DNA from: a virus
Virus record (IMG/VR): IMGVR_UViG_3300047409_000787
Coordinates: 1-25,298 of that record
Length of the DNA: 25,298 nt
Direction: 5' to 3' (one strand)
Shown in pieces: positions 6,579-16,200 of this stretch (within the stretch, counting starts at the first letter, position 1; each line of letters starts with the position of its first letter). The notes beneath the pieces were generated by a model. That model was not told the DNA's origin, made no database searches, and saw nothing but the letters and a program-made list of their open reading frames with translations. Position numbers and translations under genes: made by a program.

Positions 6579-6584
6579 TACACT
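6579..6584 (+). promoter_or_regulatory. Possible -10 box in the 6496-6724 gap
   Basis: TACACT fits TANNNT and would start an RNA near 6591. That RNA would carry GGAGG (6607-6611), a 17-codon reading frame (6617-6670) and a hairpin (6635-6656). Only the arrangement supports it. Confidence 0.3.
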
Positions 6585-6616
6585 GGGCTGTCGGCCTTCC
6601 GTGGCAGGAGGCAGGC

Positions 6617-6670
6617 GTGGAGCCACACGGGCGTCGAGGGGTGCGTATGCCCCTCGGCGCCTTCGGCTGA
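6617..6670 (+). CDS. Candidate 17-residue leader peptide
   Basis: A GTG-initiated frame of 17 codons follows GGAGG at a 5-nt spacing and ends 11 nt before the palindromic promoter at 6682. The stem CGAGGGG (635-641 of this kilobase, that is 6635-6641) and CCCCTCG (6650-6656) lies within it. Translation of the frame would disrupt the hairpin, as in attenuator leaders. No conserved peptide is recognised, and it could be chance. Confidence 0.22.
   Translation: MEPHGRRGVRMPLGAFG
6635..6656 (+). terminator. Hairpin before the 6682 promoter
   Basis: A 7-bp perfect stem, CGAGGGG and CCCCTCG, with an 8-nt loop. It is a possible terminator or attenuator. A second CCCCT at 6671-6675 could compete for pairing with the same G-run. 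Confidence 0.35.
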
Positions 6671-6681
6671 CCCCTCTGAGA

Positions 6682-6701
6682 CACACAACGTGTGCTACGC
6701 T
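6682..6701 (+). promoter_or_regulatory. Palindrome/-10 promoter element, copy 2
   Basis: CACAC-AAC-GTGTG (6682-6694) followed by C and TACGCT (6696-6701), with TG positioned for an extended -10. It has the same geometry as the copies at 502, 22729, 23562 and 24266. Unlike copies 1, 4 and 5 no hairpin follows. A short leader carries GAGAGG (6714-6719) before the GTG at 6725. Confidence 0.6.
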
Positions 6702-6724
6702 TGGCCGAGCGATGAGAGGTAGCC

Positions 6725-7294
6725 GTGTTCTACGACTTCCCGATCAACACCGACACTCGCGTCGGTCGGCAACTGGCGGCACTCGCCCAGTCCGATAATC
6801 GGAAGGGCGTCGTCCTCGTCACCGTGACGGTGGCGCAGGCTGACGGAGGCCGCCGCTACCACGAGACGTTCGCCATCCGGCAGTGGCATGGCCGGGATGG
6901 TTCGCGGAACCTGAGCGTGAGCGTGCACGGGTCGGCCGACTGGGCGAACGGCGTGCAGCCGATCACGTGCCTGCACCTGAACCTGCTCTCGCGGCAGGCG
7001 TTCGAGGGGCGGGACGAGCGCGGGCATCGGCCGCTGATCCGGTACGCGGCGCACGCGGCGCTCCAGTACGCCTGGACGGGCGAGGTGCCGACGCCGAGCA
7101 ACGGCACGGTCGAGGCGGTCGAAGCGGCGCGGTGCGGCCGGTGCGGCGCGCAACTGACCGACATCGAGTCCATCGAGCGCGGGCTGGGACCGGAGTGCGC
7201 CGAGAAGCGAACCGGCTCGCGCACGATCCGGTCGCTCGACCGTCAGATGCTCATGGCTGACGGTGACGTGGAAGCGGTCGCCGGGTCGCGCTAG
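6725..7294 (+). CDS. Phage protein with a C-terminal DUF6011-like zinc motif
   Basis: This is a 189-residue protein. The N-terminal two thirds is a beta-rich region without a recognised family (GVVLVTVTVAQADGG, HETFAIRQWHGRDG, LSVSVHGSADW). Near the C-terminus CGRCGAQL, then DIESIERGLGPECAEK, match the short DUF6011-type motif of actinobacterial phage proteins (CGRCG...L-x-[DN]-x-x-S-x-x-x-G-x-GPEC), with three Cys and neighbouring residues likely to bind zinc. Function is unknown. A binding role on nucleic acid or protein is a guess. The GTG at 6725 is set by the GAGAGG ribosome binding site and the promoter at 6682. Confidence 0.75.
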   Translation: MFYDFPINTDTRVGRQLAALAQSDNRKGVVLVTVTVAQADGGRRYHETFAIRQWHGRDGSRNLSVSVHGSADWANGVQPITCLHLNLLSRQAFEGRDERGHRPLIRYAAHAALQYAWTGEVPTPSNGTVEAVEAARCGRCGAQLTDIESIERGLGPECAEKRTGSRTIRSLDRQMLMADGDVEAVAGSR

Positions 7295-7322
7295 CGGCCG
7301 CCACATACCGACACCGGGCTGG

Positions 7323-7372
7323 TAATCTTCACGTACTGGGTTCGTGCCGACGAACCCCCGAGTGCAAGGGAG
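7323..7372 (+). promoter_or_regulatory. Promoter, leader hairpin and ribosome binding site of the 7380 gene
   Basis: TAATCT (7323-7328) is the -10 candidate. A perfect 8-bp hairpin follows, GGGTTCGT (7338-7345) and ACGAACCC (7350-7357) with a GCCG loop, and then AAGGGAG (7366-7372), 7 nt before the ATG at 7380. The order -10, hairpin, RBS, start equals that of the repeated leader at 502, 23562 and 24266, but the sequences differ. Confidence 0.5.
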
Positions 7373-7379
7373 CTTCAAC

Positions 7380-7742
7380 ATGGCCGGATCGCGGATGGAT
7401 ACAGCGACCGCGGAACTTGTCGCTGCGCGCGACGAGAAGCACGACGAGGTGCGTGCGCTGATGGAACGGCTGGACGCTGCGAAGGCCGACCTGCGGCGGA
7501 TCGAGACGGCGCTGAAGTCGCTCGACCCGGCGGTCGGCCAGCGGCGCGACGAGCCGGACTTCGCGGACAAGGTGGCGGAACTGCTGACCGCCGAGGGGCC
7601 GATGACGAAGGCCGAGATTAGCCGTCGGATCGGCGGGCCGCGGTCGCGCGCGACGCACGCGCTCGGGGTGCTGGAGCGGCGCGAGCAGGTGCTTCGGACG
7701 GGCGAGTCGCGGGGCCGTTCGCCCGAGTTCGCGCTGACGTAG
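7380..7742 (+). CDS. Coiled-coil winged-helix DNA-binding protein
   Basis: This is a 120-residue protein with two parts. Residues about 10-45 are a charged coiled coil (ATAELVAARDEKHDEVRALM through LRRIETALKSL) that could dimerise it. Residues about 60-115 form a helix-turn-helix of winged type: FADKVAELLTAEGPMTKAEI, RRIGGPRSRATHALGVLERR, then a short wing (QVLRTGESRGRSPEFAL). Tandem helices and a basic wing ending in an aromatic residue are typical of MarR/ArsR-like folds. It is the best candidate in the window for a transcription factor acting on the palindromic promoters, though that link is inference. The ATG at 7380 was chosen over 7344 because of AAGGGAG and because 7344 lies inside the leader hairpin. 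Confidence 0.75.
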   Translation: MAGSRMDTATAELVAARDEKHDEVRALMERLDAAKADLRRIETALKSLDPAVGQRRDEPDFADKVAELLTAEGPMTKAEISRRIGGPRSRATHALGVLERREQVLRTGESRGRSPEFALT

Positions 7743-7820
7743 ACTGGCGCTGCCTCGCCGGGAGCCGCCCGTCCGTACTCGGGTCAGGAGAGGCGGCGTC
7801 CATAGCGGGCGCCCGGCGGG

Positions 7821-7840
7821 CGGCGGTGTAGCATCCGCCG
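7821..7840 (+). promoter_or_regulatory. -10 box inside an inverted repeat, leaderless start at 7842
   Basis: TAGCAT (7829-7834) ends 7 nt before the ATG at 7842. The inverted repeat CGGCGG (7821-7826) and CCGCCG (7835-7840) flanks it, so a bound dimer could cover the -10. Upstream, CGGGCGCCCG (7806-7815) is a perfect 10-bp palindrome. The rest of 7743-7841 shows nothing more. Confidence 0.45.
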
Positions 7841-7841
7841 G

Positions 7842-8105
7842 ATGGCGGACACGCGCGTGAGGATCACGGCGGGCCTGCCACGGGTGTTCGATCCCGTGGT
7901 GGGCTGTCCCGCCGGTGAGCCGATTGCCGAGGCGGTGGCGGGGTCCGGCTGCCACTGCCGGGTGGAGCGGTCGGCGATCATGGCGGCGACGAGTCCGCGG
8001 TCGCTGATGGCGTTCTGCCTGGGCGACTACTGCGCGTGCCCGACGTGGCAAGCGGAGAAGGAGCGGGTGTGGGCGGCGCGGCGTACTGAACTGGTGGACG
8101 TGTAG
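7842..8105 (+). CDS. Cysteine-rich small protein, probably metal-binding
   Basis: This 87-residue protein has six cysteines: Cys22, the pair Cys37/Cys39 (GCHC), Cys59, and the pair Cys64/Cys66 (FCLGDYCACPTW). The second half, MAFCLGDY-x-x-CP-x-W, is a pattern I associate with small proteins of unknown function in actinobacterial phage-like sequences. Six cysteines in this spacing could bind zinc or an iron-sulfur cluster. In a reducing cytoplasm disulfides are less likely. It appears to be leaderless, with TAGCAT 7 nt upstream. It lies just before the structural genes and could be regulatory. Its job cannot be told from sequence. Confidence 0.68.
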   Translation: MADTRVRITAGLPRVFDPVVGCPAGEPIAEAVAGSGCHCRVERSAIMAATSPRSLMAFCLGDYCACPTWQAEKERVWAARRTELVDV

Positions 8106-8110
8106 CGGCC

Positions 8111-8116
8111 TATGAT
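8111..8116 (+). promoter_or_regulatory. -10 box for a leaderless start at 8123
   Basis: TATGAT, close to the ideal TATAAT, ends 6 nt before the ATG at 8123. It is the best -10 match in the window. It probably drives the short gene at 8123, the portal gene and the giant gene as one transcript. Confidence 0.55.
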
Positions 8117-8122
8117 GCTCGC

Positions 8123-8335
8123 ATGGCGGACCAGGGAACGCTCCGTCGATACGAGCCGATGGTCGGTGACTATCTGACGGACGGTCGGCGTCTGTTCCAG
8201 ATACTTCTGATCGACGGTCCCCGCGCAGTGGTCGAGAACTGTCGGACGGAGGTCACGGGGGAGCACGATATGTCCGTCGTCCGTAAGATGAAGCTCGTCC
8301 GGCGGTCACGGGAGGGCGTCGATGGGTTTGCTTGA
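8123..8335 (+). CDS. Small conserved protein preceding the portal
   Basis: This is a 70-residue protein, apparently leaderless. It has a beta-rich core (YLTDGRRLFQILLID, RAVVENCRTE, then SVVRKMKLVRR) that resembles a small SH3-like fold. The ENCRT strand followed by a hydrophobic tail recurs in short phage proteins encoded just ahead of portal genes. Its last 14 bases overlap the portal start, so expression is linked to the portal. The function is unknown. An accessory role in head assembly is possible. Confidence 0.65.
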   Translation: MADQGTLRRYEPMVGDYLTDGRRLFQILLIDGPRAVVENCRTEVTGEHDMSVVRKMKLVRRSREGVDGFA

Positions 8336-10265
8336 TCGGCTTCGGGAGGCGACCGGGTTCGCGGTGGTCACGACGGACGACCTGGCGCTGCACGAGGCGA
8401 CCGTCACCGAGCTTCGCGCGACGCGGCGCGACCTGGACATGATCGGGTACACGGCGCTCGACTACCTGACCCGGACGGGGCAGCCGGATGCGCCCATCGC
8501 GACGCGGCGGCAGTGGGCGCACGCGGCGCGGGACGTGTGGCGGACCGACCCGATGGCGGGCGCTGCGGTGGACCTGCAGAACGACTTTACGTTCGCGCGC
8601 GGCGTGCCTCGCCCGCGTGCGCGCGATCCCGAGGTGCAGGTCGTGATCGACGAGGCGTGGGACGACGTGGACAACAAGGCGGCGCTCACGACGTACGCGG
8701 CGCAGATGGCGCTGGGCACCGACCTGTCGCTTCAGTCGAACCTGTTCCTGACGATCTTCGACGGCGGCGACGACGGCAAGGTGAAGGTGTCCGTGATGCC
8801 GCACGACCGCGTGGTGGACGTGGTGCGCGATCAGGACAACCCCATGCGCATCCTCTACTACGTGGTCGAGAAGGCCGACGCGGAGTGGGACTTCAAGAAC
8901 GACATGCTGAAGACGGCGGGTGGCACGAGCGGCGGCCGCGGCGGTCTGACGAACGAGCGGGATCAGCAGTCGAACCTGCGGATGGGCCAGAAGGTCGTCT
9001 ACTACGAGCACTGGCTGAACCCGCGCGTGTTGCGAGAGGAAGGCGTCACGTTCCCGACGCCGCCCGCAGAGAAGCTGGCGGAGGGCCGCATCTACCACGT
9101 CGCGCAGAACCGGATGTCGGAGATGGCGTTCGGCGTGCCGACGATGCAGCGGACGCTCCGGTGGCTGTCGGGCTACAACGAGGTCGTCGCGGCGCGGGTG
9201 GACATGGCGAAGGCGGCGGCGGCGTACATCATGAAGCAGACCGCGAAGGCGACGCCGGGCCAGTTGTCGAAGCTGGCGTCGCAGGCCATCTCGCGGCGGT
9301 CGGAGTTGGGCGCGGCGACGATCCCGGACACGGGCGCGGCGAAGATTCCTCCGGCGAACGCTTCGATCCTGCTGGAGAACGACGCGGTGAACTCGGCGCC
9401 GTTCAAGCTCGATTCGGGGTCGGCGAACGCCATCCAGGACACGCAGATGATCCGGGCGCAGGTGTCGGCGGCGGTCGGCTGGCCGCAGCACTACCTGGGC
9501 GACGCGAGCGCGAGCACGGTGGCTGGCAACACGGCGCTGGAGTTGCCGGTGCTGAAGCACGTCGAGGCGCGGCAGGAGTTGTTCGAGAACCTGTACCGGG
9601 CGTTCATCGACCGGGTGATCGAGCGGGCTGTCGAGGTGGGGCGGCTGGACAAGTTCGCGACGCCGGAGGGGTCGGCGCTGGCGGCCATCGAGCCGGAGGC
9701 GGAGACGACCACGACGACCACGACGGCGACGCAGGAAGCGGCGGACGATCAGGACGAGACGCAGACGGAGCGCGACCTGAGCTACGAGTTCAAGATGCCG
9801 TCGGCGCTGCGGCGGATGATGGCTGACCTGGTGAGCGCGGTGACGAACACGGCGCGGACGTTCGACCCGAACAACACGAACCTGGAGTTGAGCCGGACGC
9901 TGCTGACGATCACGCTCGGCGAGGCGTTCGAGATGCAGGACCCGGCGGAGGCGGTGGAGCGCATCCTGCCGGTCGGCTACCAGGACCCGGCGGTGATGGC
10001 AGCGCAGGCCGCGGCGCAGGGCACGCCGCCGGAGCAGCCGCCGTCGGATCAGCAGCAGCAGAACAGTCAGGGCGAGGGCGCGCCGACCGGCGGCGATGGC
10101 GTGGATCAGGCGAACAACCCGTACGGCGCGCCGATGAAGACGCCGCCGCCGGAGCAGCGCGTGGTGCAGCAGGCGTCGCTGTCGATGCTGGAGGCGGAGC
10201 TTCTGGCCGATCCGGCGTTCCGCGATGCGTGGATCGCGGCTGTCGAGCTAGTGACCGAGGACTGA
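8322..10265 (+). CDS. Phage portal protein
   Basis: This 647-residue protein would form the dodecameric portal ring at the capsid vertex through which DNA is packaged and released. Recognisable portal features are WRTDPMAGAAVDLQNDFTF near 75-95, PHDRVVDVVRDQDNP near 160-175, YYEHWLNPRVL near 225, NRMSEMAFGVPTM followed by the long helical segment AARVDMAKAAAAYIMKQTAK (about 265-310), and GWPQHYLGDAS with TALELPVLK (about 385-410). An acidic Thr-rich stretch at about 460-485 and a Gln/Pro-rich stretch at about 565-610 look like flexible crown extensions. The ATG at 8322 follows GGGAGGG (8310-8316). The gene directly precedes the MuF-type giant gene, the usual portal-MuF order. One copy of GTGTTGCGAG lies at 9027. 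Confidence 0.92.
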   Translation: MGLLDRLREATGFAVVTTDDLALHEATVTELRATRRDLDMIGYTALDYLTRTGQPDAPIATRRQWAHAARDVWRTDPMAGAAVDLQNDFTFARGVPRPRARDPEVQVVIDEAWDDVDNKAALTTYAAQMALGTDLSLQSNLFLTIFDGGDDGKVKVSVMPHDRVVDVVRDQDNPMRILYYVVEKADAEWDFKNDMLKTAGGTSGGRGGLTNERDQQSNLRMGQKVVYYEHWLNPRVLREEGVTFPTPPAEKLAEGRIYHVAQNRMSEMAFGVPTMQRTLRWLSGYNEVVAARVDMAKAAAAYIMKQTAKATPGQLSKLASQAISRRSELGAATIPDTGAAKIPPANASILLENDAVNSAPFKLDSGSANAIQDTQMIRAQVSAAVGWPQHYLGDASASTVAGNTALELPVLKHVEARQELFENLYRAFIDRVIERAVEVGRLDKFATPEGSALAAIEPEAETTTTTTTATQEAADDQDETQTERDLSYEFKMPSALRRMMADLVSAVTNTARTFDPNNTNLELSRTLLTITLGEAFEMQDPAEAVERILPVGYQDPAVMAAQAAAQGTPPEQPPSDQQQQNSQGEGAPTGGDGVDQANNPYGAPMKTPPPEQRVVQQASLSMLEAELLADPAFRDAWIAAVELVTED

Positions 10266-10266
10266 G

Positions 10267-13200
10267 ATGCCCGAGCCTCCGCGCCTGGACGGGTTCGCGC
10301 GGCAGCGCGGCGAGCGCCGGATCGACGCGGCGGTGCGCGAGTGGCTGGAGCGGTCGGTCGGCCGGTCGAGCGGCGCGGTGCCGGTGCTGCACGTGGACGA
10401 GGGCGCCATCGCGTTCGCGCTCGCGGAGGGCCGGTTCCAGTCGGCTCGCGAGGTGGTCGGTGGTGTGTTGCGAGACATCGAGCAGGCGTGGTTCGGGATC
10501 GACCCGGAGGCGCGGCCGGATCGGTGTCCGCACTACGGGGTGATGGAGCGGCCGGACGCGCCGCCGAATGGCGAGATTCGGGTGCGGCTGAAGTCGGCGG
10601 TGCGCGAGCGGACGACGTTCGTGTTGCAAGAGGCGGGGGTGGAGCCGTCGGCGGTGAACGATCCGTCGCCTGCGAGCGCGGGCGACGATGGCCTGTTCGG
10701 GCCGTTCGCGGGGCTGGAGTCGGTGGCCGAGGCGCACGTGCACGGTGGTGTGGCGTGGAGCGACGTGTCTGGGGTGGACTTTCCGACTGACCCGGGCGAC
10801 GAGTTGCTGGATGCGCTGACGCGGCGGGGCGTGGCGTGGACGATTGCCGAGGCGACGACGACGGAGCCGCAGACGAACGCCGATCCGCCGCCGACGGAGC
10901 CGGTGCCGCCGAGCGCGAGCGCGGGCCAGGCTGCGTCGGGGCTGCTCGCGGCGCTGGGTGTGTCGGGTGTCGCGGCGATGCCGCTGATGGTCGGCGCGAA
11001 GGCGGCTGCGGGCGGCGCGGACACGGTGGCGGCGGCGACTTCGATGGTGCTCCAGTCGCTCGCGGTGTCGGCGGTGAAGACGACGGACGCGGAGGCCGTG
11101 GCGGCTGCGATGGGCCAGCATCCGGAGTTGGAGCCGACCGACGTGGACGAGGTGCTGGACCGGGAGCGTGGCTACCAGGCGGAGTTCATGCGGAAGATGA
11201 GCCGCCGGGTGAAGCGCGACCTGCCGAAGGCGCTGCGGATCGAGGAAGCGGGCGAGCGGCGGCAGGCGATTCAGAAGATCGTGGATCGCGAGCGGCGCTA
11301 CATCGAGCAGCGACGGCAGGCGTTGTCGGGGCGGCTGGCGGGGTTCGCGGACATGAAGCGGCTCCAGGAATCCTCGCCGCAGGGCGCGTACTGGCAGTTG
11401 TCGAACACTGTGCGGCAGCACACGCCGGACTGCATCGCGATGAGCGGGAAGGCGTGGCCGTGGGCGGTGCTGCGGAAGTACCATCCGCCGCTGCACGCCG
11501 GGTGTCCGTGTCGGCTGCTGGGGATCGCGGAGGCGCAGGCGCGAGGGCTGCTGCGGCGTGGCGCGCTGCCCGATCCGGCCGACGCGATGCGACGCGCGGA
11601 CGCGATTGCGCGGAAGGCGCGGCAACTGGAGGAAGTCGATCCGGCGCTGGTGGACGAGTACCTGGCGCTGGTCGAGGCGCGCTCGCGCACGCACCCGTAC
11701 GATCTACGCTACGCGAAGGGGACGGTGAAGGGCGGCCAGTTCCGTCCGCGCCGTGGCGCCGCGATCCCTTCGACCCGGGCCGTAGTACGTCGCTTGGGGG
11801 CAGCGGGGAGCGTGCTACGGGACCTGGTTCCAGAGGATCGCGGTGCCCCCCGTCATCGGACGGTGCGGCTGCGCGGCCGCCGGGTGTCGGTCCCGGAGCA
11901 CCGGAACTTCCAGCGGGTGATCGACGGGCACACGTTCACGAGTCCGCCGGACAGCACGAACGTGTACCGGGACGGGAAGCTCATCTCGACGCCGGACGCA
12001 CCGGAGGCGCATCCGGACGTGCTCGACTGGCGGAAGACGGGGCGGCTGACGGTCGGCACGCCACCGAAGTTCTCCGCTGACGCGCAACTGGTGCACGACG
12101 TGCTCGCGGGCCGGTCGCCGCAGGCGGTGCTGAAGGGCACGCCAGCGGACGTGCTCGATGCGGTGGCGCGCGACGCGGGCTTCGTGCACGCGGACTCGGG
12201 CGAGGGGTGGGCGTCGTACCGGCACACGGACGGCTCGACGGTGACGGTCGAGACGAAGGACGGCCTGGTCACGGACGCGCTCGTGGAGCGGTCGTTCGTG
12301 CCGAAGGAGGAGGACTTCCACCGGGTCGAGCACGCGCCGAAGACGTGGGGCGAGTTCCTTCAGGACGCGGTGGCGGTGGTGGGTGGCATCGCCGCGCGCA
12401 CGGACGCGCGCTGGGCGTACGGGACGATGGGCTTCGATCAGTCGCTCCACGATCACACGGGCGTGCACCTATGGGACGGCAACGTGCTGGTGGCGCCGCG
12501 GGTGCAGGCGGACATCGAGGCCGCGCTGGCGCGCGCGGACAAGGGCGAGGCTGACCCGTTCCCGGCGACGACCGCGCGGGCCTACAGGACGGTCGTGCAC
12601 GAGCTTCTGCACGGCGTGAACCCGACGAACTGGCGCGACTACGTGGACACCAGGAAGCCGGGCGCGGCGCTGGAGGAGGCGCTGACGGACGAGGTGACCG
12701 GTTCGGTCGTGAACCAACTGCTGGACGATCACGGGCTGACGGACGTGGCGCAGTGGATGGCGAACAACCCGCGGCACGACGCTTCGGTCGGCTACTACGA
12801 GCACTACCGCGCGGCGCTCGACGAACTGCTGAACGAGGCGGGCATCCCGGTGGCGGATCGTCCGGCGCTGCTGTGGCACATGAAGACGCAGATGTCGCCG
12901 GACGAGCGGGCGGCGTTCCTGTCCGAGCGGACGGGGCGCGAGCCGGTGGAGTTGGCGTCGTTCTTCACGACGCAGGTGGCGCCGGACTACGTGCCGATGA
13001 TCGGCGCGGCGCCGGATTCGCCGATTCGTCCGGCGACGTGGACGATGAAGGGCGAGCAGGCCGGGCTGGGCGCCATCGCCGTGTTGCGAGACGGGACGCC
13101 GGTGCCGATGGTCGATGCGGGCGAGCGCAGCGGTGTGCCGTTCGGGGTGCTGGAGACGGGGCAGATCGTCACGGAGTCGGACTTGCAGCGGGTGATCCCG

Positions 13201-16200
13201 GCCGAGCCGGGCGGGCCGGTGCATCGGGTGCCGTTCCAGTGGTTGGGCACGGGCGGGTTCGAGACGCTGGGTGTGGGCGACGAGGTGGACTTCGGGGAGG
13301 GCACGAAGGGCGTCGTCGAGGACATCGACGAGAACGCGGACGGCACGGTGCGGGCGGTGCGGGTCGGCGGCGACTACGGGTCGGTGTGGATGACCGAGGC
13401 GCGGCTGGCGGGCGCGACGCGCGCGGGCGACCCGAAGGGCGCCGAGCCGGGGGCCGGGCAGATCAAGGTGACGCCGCACAGCCTCGGGCCTGACCTGTTC
13501 CTGCCGACGCCGGTGCCCGGCGACCTGGGCACGTGGCAGGACGCGGGCTTCGCGTCACAGGCGGAAGCTGGCCGCGAGGCGCTGCTGCTGATGCTCTCAC
13601 CCCAGATGGCGCGGCTGTCGGCGGAGGATGCGGGCAAGCGGCTGGCGCACCTCCGGGCGCTGCTGCGGCGCGGCACGGGCGCACGGCAGGACTTGGACAG
13701 GGGCGAGCTTGAATCCGAGGAAGTGCGGCTCAACGCGCTGCTGGAGGCCCGTGCGAACGCCTCGGAGACGCTGCGGGCGCGGATCGCGGCGGTGCAGCGG
13801 GCGCGGGACGGGTTCCTGAAGATCAGCACGAGCGAGTTCAACCGGCTGTACGTCGGCAAGGACGAGATGGCGACGCTGCCGGACGGGTCGCAGATGCCGT
13901 ACCGGACGCTGCTCGACGAGACGCGGAAGCCGTTCGGCGAGGTCAGCATCGTCCACGACGAGGACCTGCCGAACGCGCTGGAGGTGGACGCGGCGACGTA
14001 CCGCGCCGACCTGCTCACGCCGTCGGAGCGGGCGGACGCCATCGGTGCGGTGGAGCCGTTCCTGACGCGGATGCTGGGCGATCAGTGGGAGGGCGCGGTC
14101 GAGGACGACCCGGAGCGGGCGCTGGACATGGCGCTGTGGTCGGCGAAGGGCGGCGTGCCGATGAGTCCCGGCCTGCGGCGCGAGATTGGCCGGATGTCGG
14201 TCGCGAACAAGGGGATGACGCCGGGTGTCGGCGTCGGCGCGCCGGTGGCGTTCACGCAGGTCGGCACCGGCCGGAAGCTGAACGACGACGACCTGCGCCA
14301 GATGACGAGCGTGTATACGCCGGACCCGCTGGACGCGCCGCGGGTGCTGGGCGCGTTCAACGCGCTGGCGTCGGCGACGGCCGGGCAGAACTCGGTGATC
14401 GACCTGGAAGGGCGGCTCGTGACGCTGCGGGACGTGGCGGCTGACCTGCCTGATCCGGCGTCCGGCCGCGACGACGAGCACAAGTACCAGGCGGCGGTGT
14501 ATGCGGCGAACACGCCTGATCCGGTGACGGCGTATATGCAGGCGGTCGGCTACGAGGCGGCTGACCTGCGCGGGGCGGGCCTGGGCGCGGTGCAGTACCC
14601 GGCGGTGCCGAATCCGCTGGCGACGACGGGCGATTCGCAACTGCTGCCGCAGAGCGGGGTGCCGGATTGGCTCGGTTCGTCGGCGGTGCGGGGTGTGATG
14701 CACCTGAGCGTGCGGCAGGACGAGCGGGCCGCCATCGAGTCGCACGGGATCGACGTGATGGCGGGCCGGTCGCCGTGGGGCCGCGGGGTGTGGGCGGCGA
14801 CGCACTCGAATCCTGAGTTCGGCGATGCGGTGCCGGTGGCGCTGCGGATCGAGAAGCCGCTGCACGTGACCGGCCGCGACGACGATCACTTCCGGGAGCG
14901 GTACGTGGAGCCGGTGGTCGCCGACCTGCGCACGCGGGGTGTGTCGCCGATCAGTCCCGAGCGGGACGCGATGATCGCGGATCGGGTGCTGGCCGACGGC
15001 TACGACGGCGTGATCGTGAACGGCGGCGACGAGGCCGTGTCAATGTCGCCGGACAGCGCGCGGCCGGTGGAGCGGATCGAGTTCGATTACCGGGACGCGC
15101 CGCCGAACCTGACGTACGACCAGGAGCGCGAGTTCGCGCAGATGTTCCGTGGCCGGTTGGGCCGGTCGGTGTTCATCCAGGGGCGCCGCAACTTCATTCC
15201 GCTGGACGAGGACTTCTCGCGCGAGTCGGAGGATGGGCTGGTGCTGTTCACGAGTCCGGCCGGGACGACGCGCGTGTTGCGAGCGGAGCGGCAGCCGGAC
15301 GGTTCGTGGGGCGAAGCGCAGGTGGCGTCGGCGCCGCGGTGGCGGCGTACGCATCCGGACCTGCGGCAGCGGCGCGCGAGCACGCGCACGACTCCGCCGC
15401 CCGCGTCGCCCCGGGCTGGGCCGACTCCGCCGCCGACTCCGACTCCGCCGCCGGTGACGGACGCTCCCGTGCAGGACATCCGGCCAGGCCAGTCGGTGGT
15501 CGTGCGCGAGGCGAACGGCCAGCTTCACGGTGCACAGGTGAGTGAGGTGCCGCGGGACGGGATGGTGCGGGTGTTCGTGGCCGAGAACGACCACACGCTG
15601 CCGGAGCACTCGGGCTGGCGGACGGTGGCGGTGTCGCAGATCGCGATGGTCGATCCGTGGCAGCCGAAAGCGTGGGATGCGGTGTCGATCTACGCCACGT
15701 CGTATGAGTCGTTCGAGCGGATCGCGCGTGGCGATTCGAGCATCACGGTGCCGGACTGGTCGGGCTGGCGGCCTGGCCGCGAGAACTCGCTGGCCGAACT
15801 GGCGAACATCGCGATGGCGAACCGGTTGAGCCGCACGACGGGGCCGCTTGATCCGGAGTTCCGGGTGCTGGCGTCGGACGCCTTCCGGTACGGCGATCAC
15901 AGCCACGGCGTCCCGCAGCAGGCGATTGCCGAGGGCTACGCGGCGATCATGGGCGACTGGAACTCGGCGGTGCAGCGGTCGCCGCACTGGTCGCGGACGG
16001 TGGGCGACATCGCGCGGCGGCTGGAGTTGCCGTTGCCGCCCGAGTTCGAGACGTGGATGGACGCCGAGGACGGGAACGACAACCGGATTCCGCCGCCGGA
16101 TCAGAAGCTCGCGCCGGAGGCGCTGTTCACGCAGCTTCGCGAGCACGATGGCGGGCTGCTGCGGCCGCTGACGGCGCTGCTGCGGGAGAACGGGTTCGCG

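Noticed and set aside
8513-9826. A 437-codon plus-strand frame inside the portal gene
   Set aside because: It is an out-of-frame shadow of the portal with a Gly/Arg/Ala-rich product and no start signal.
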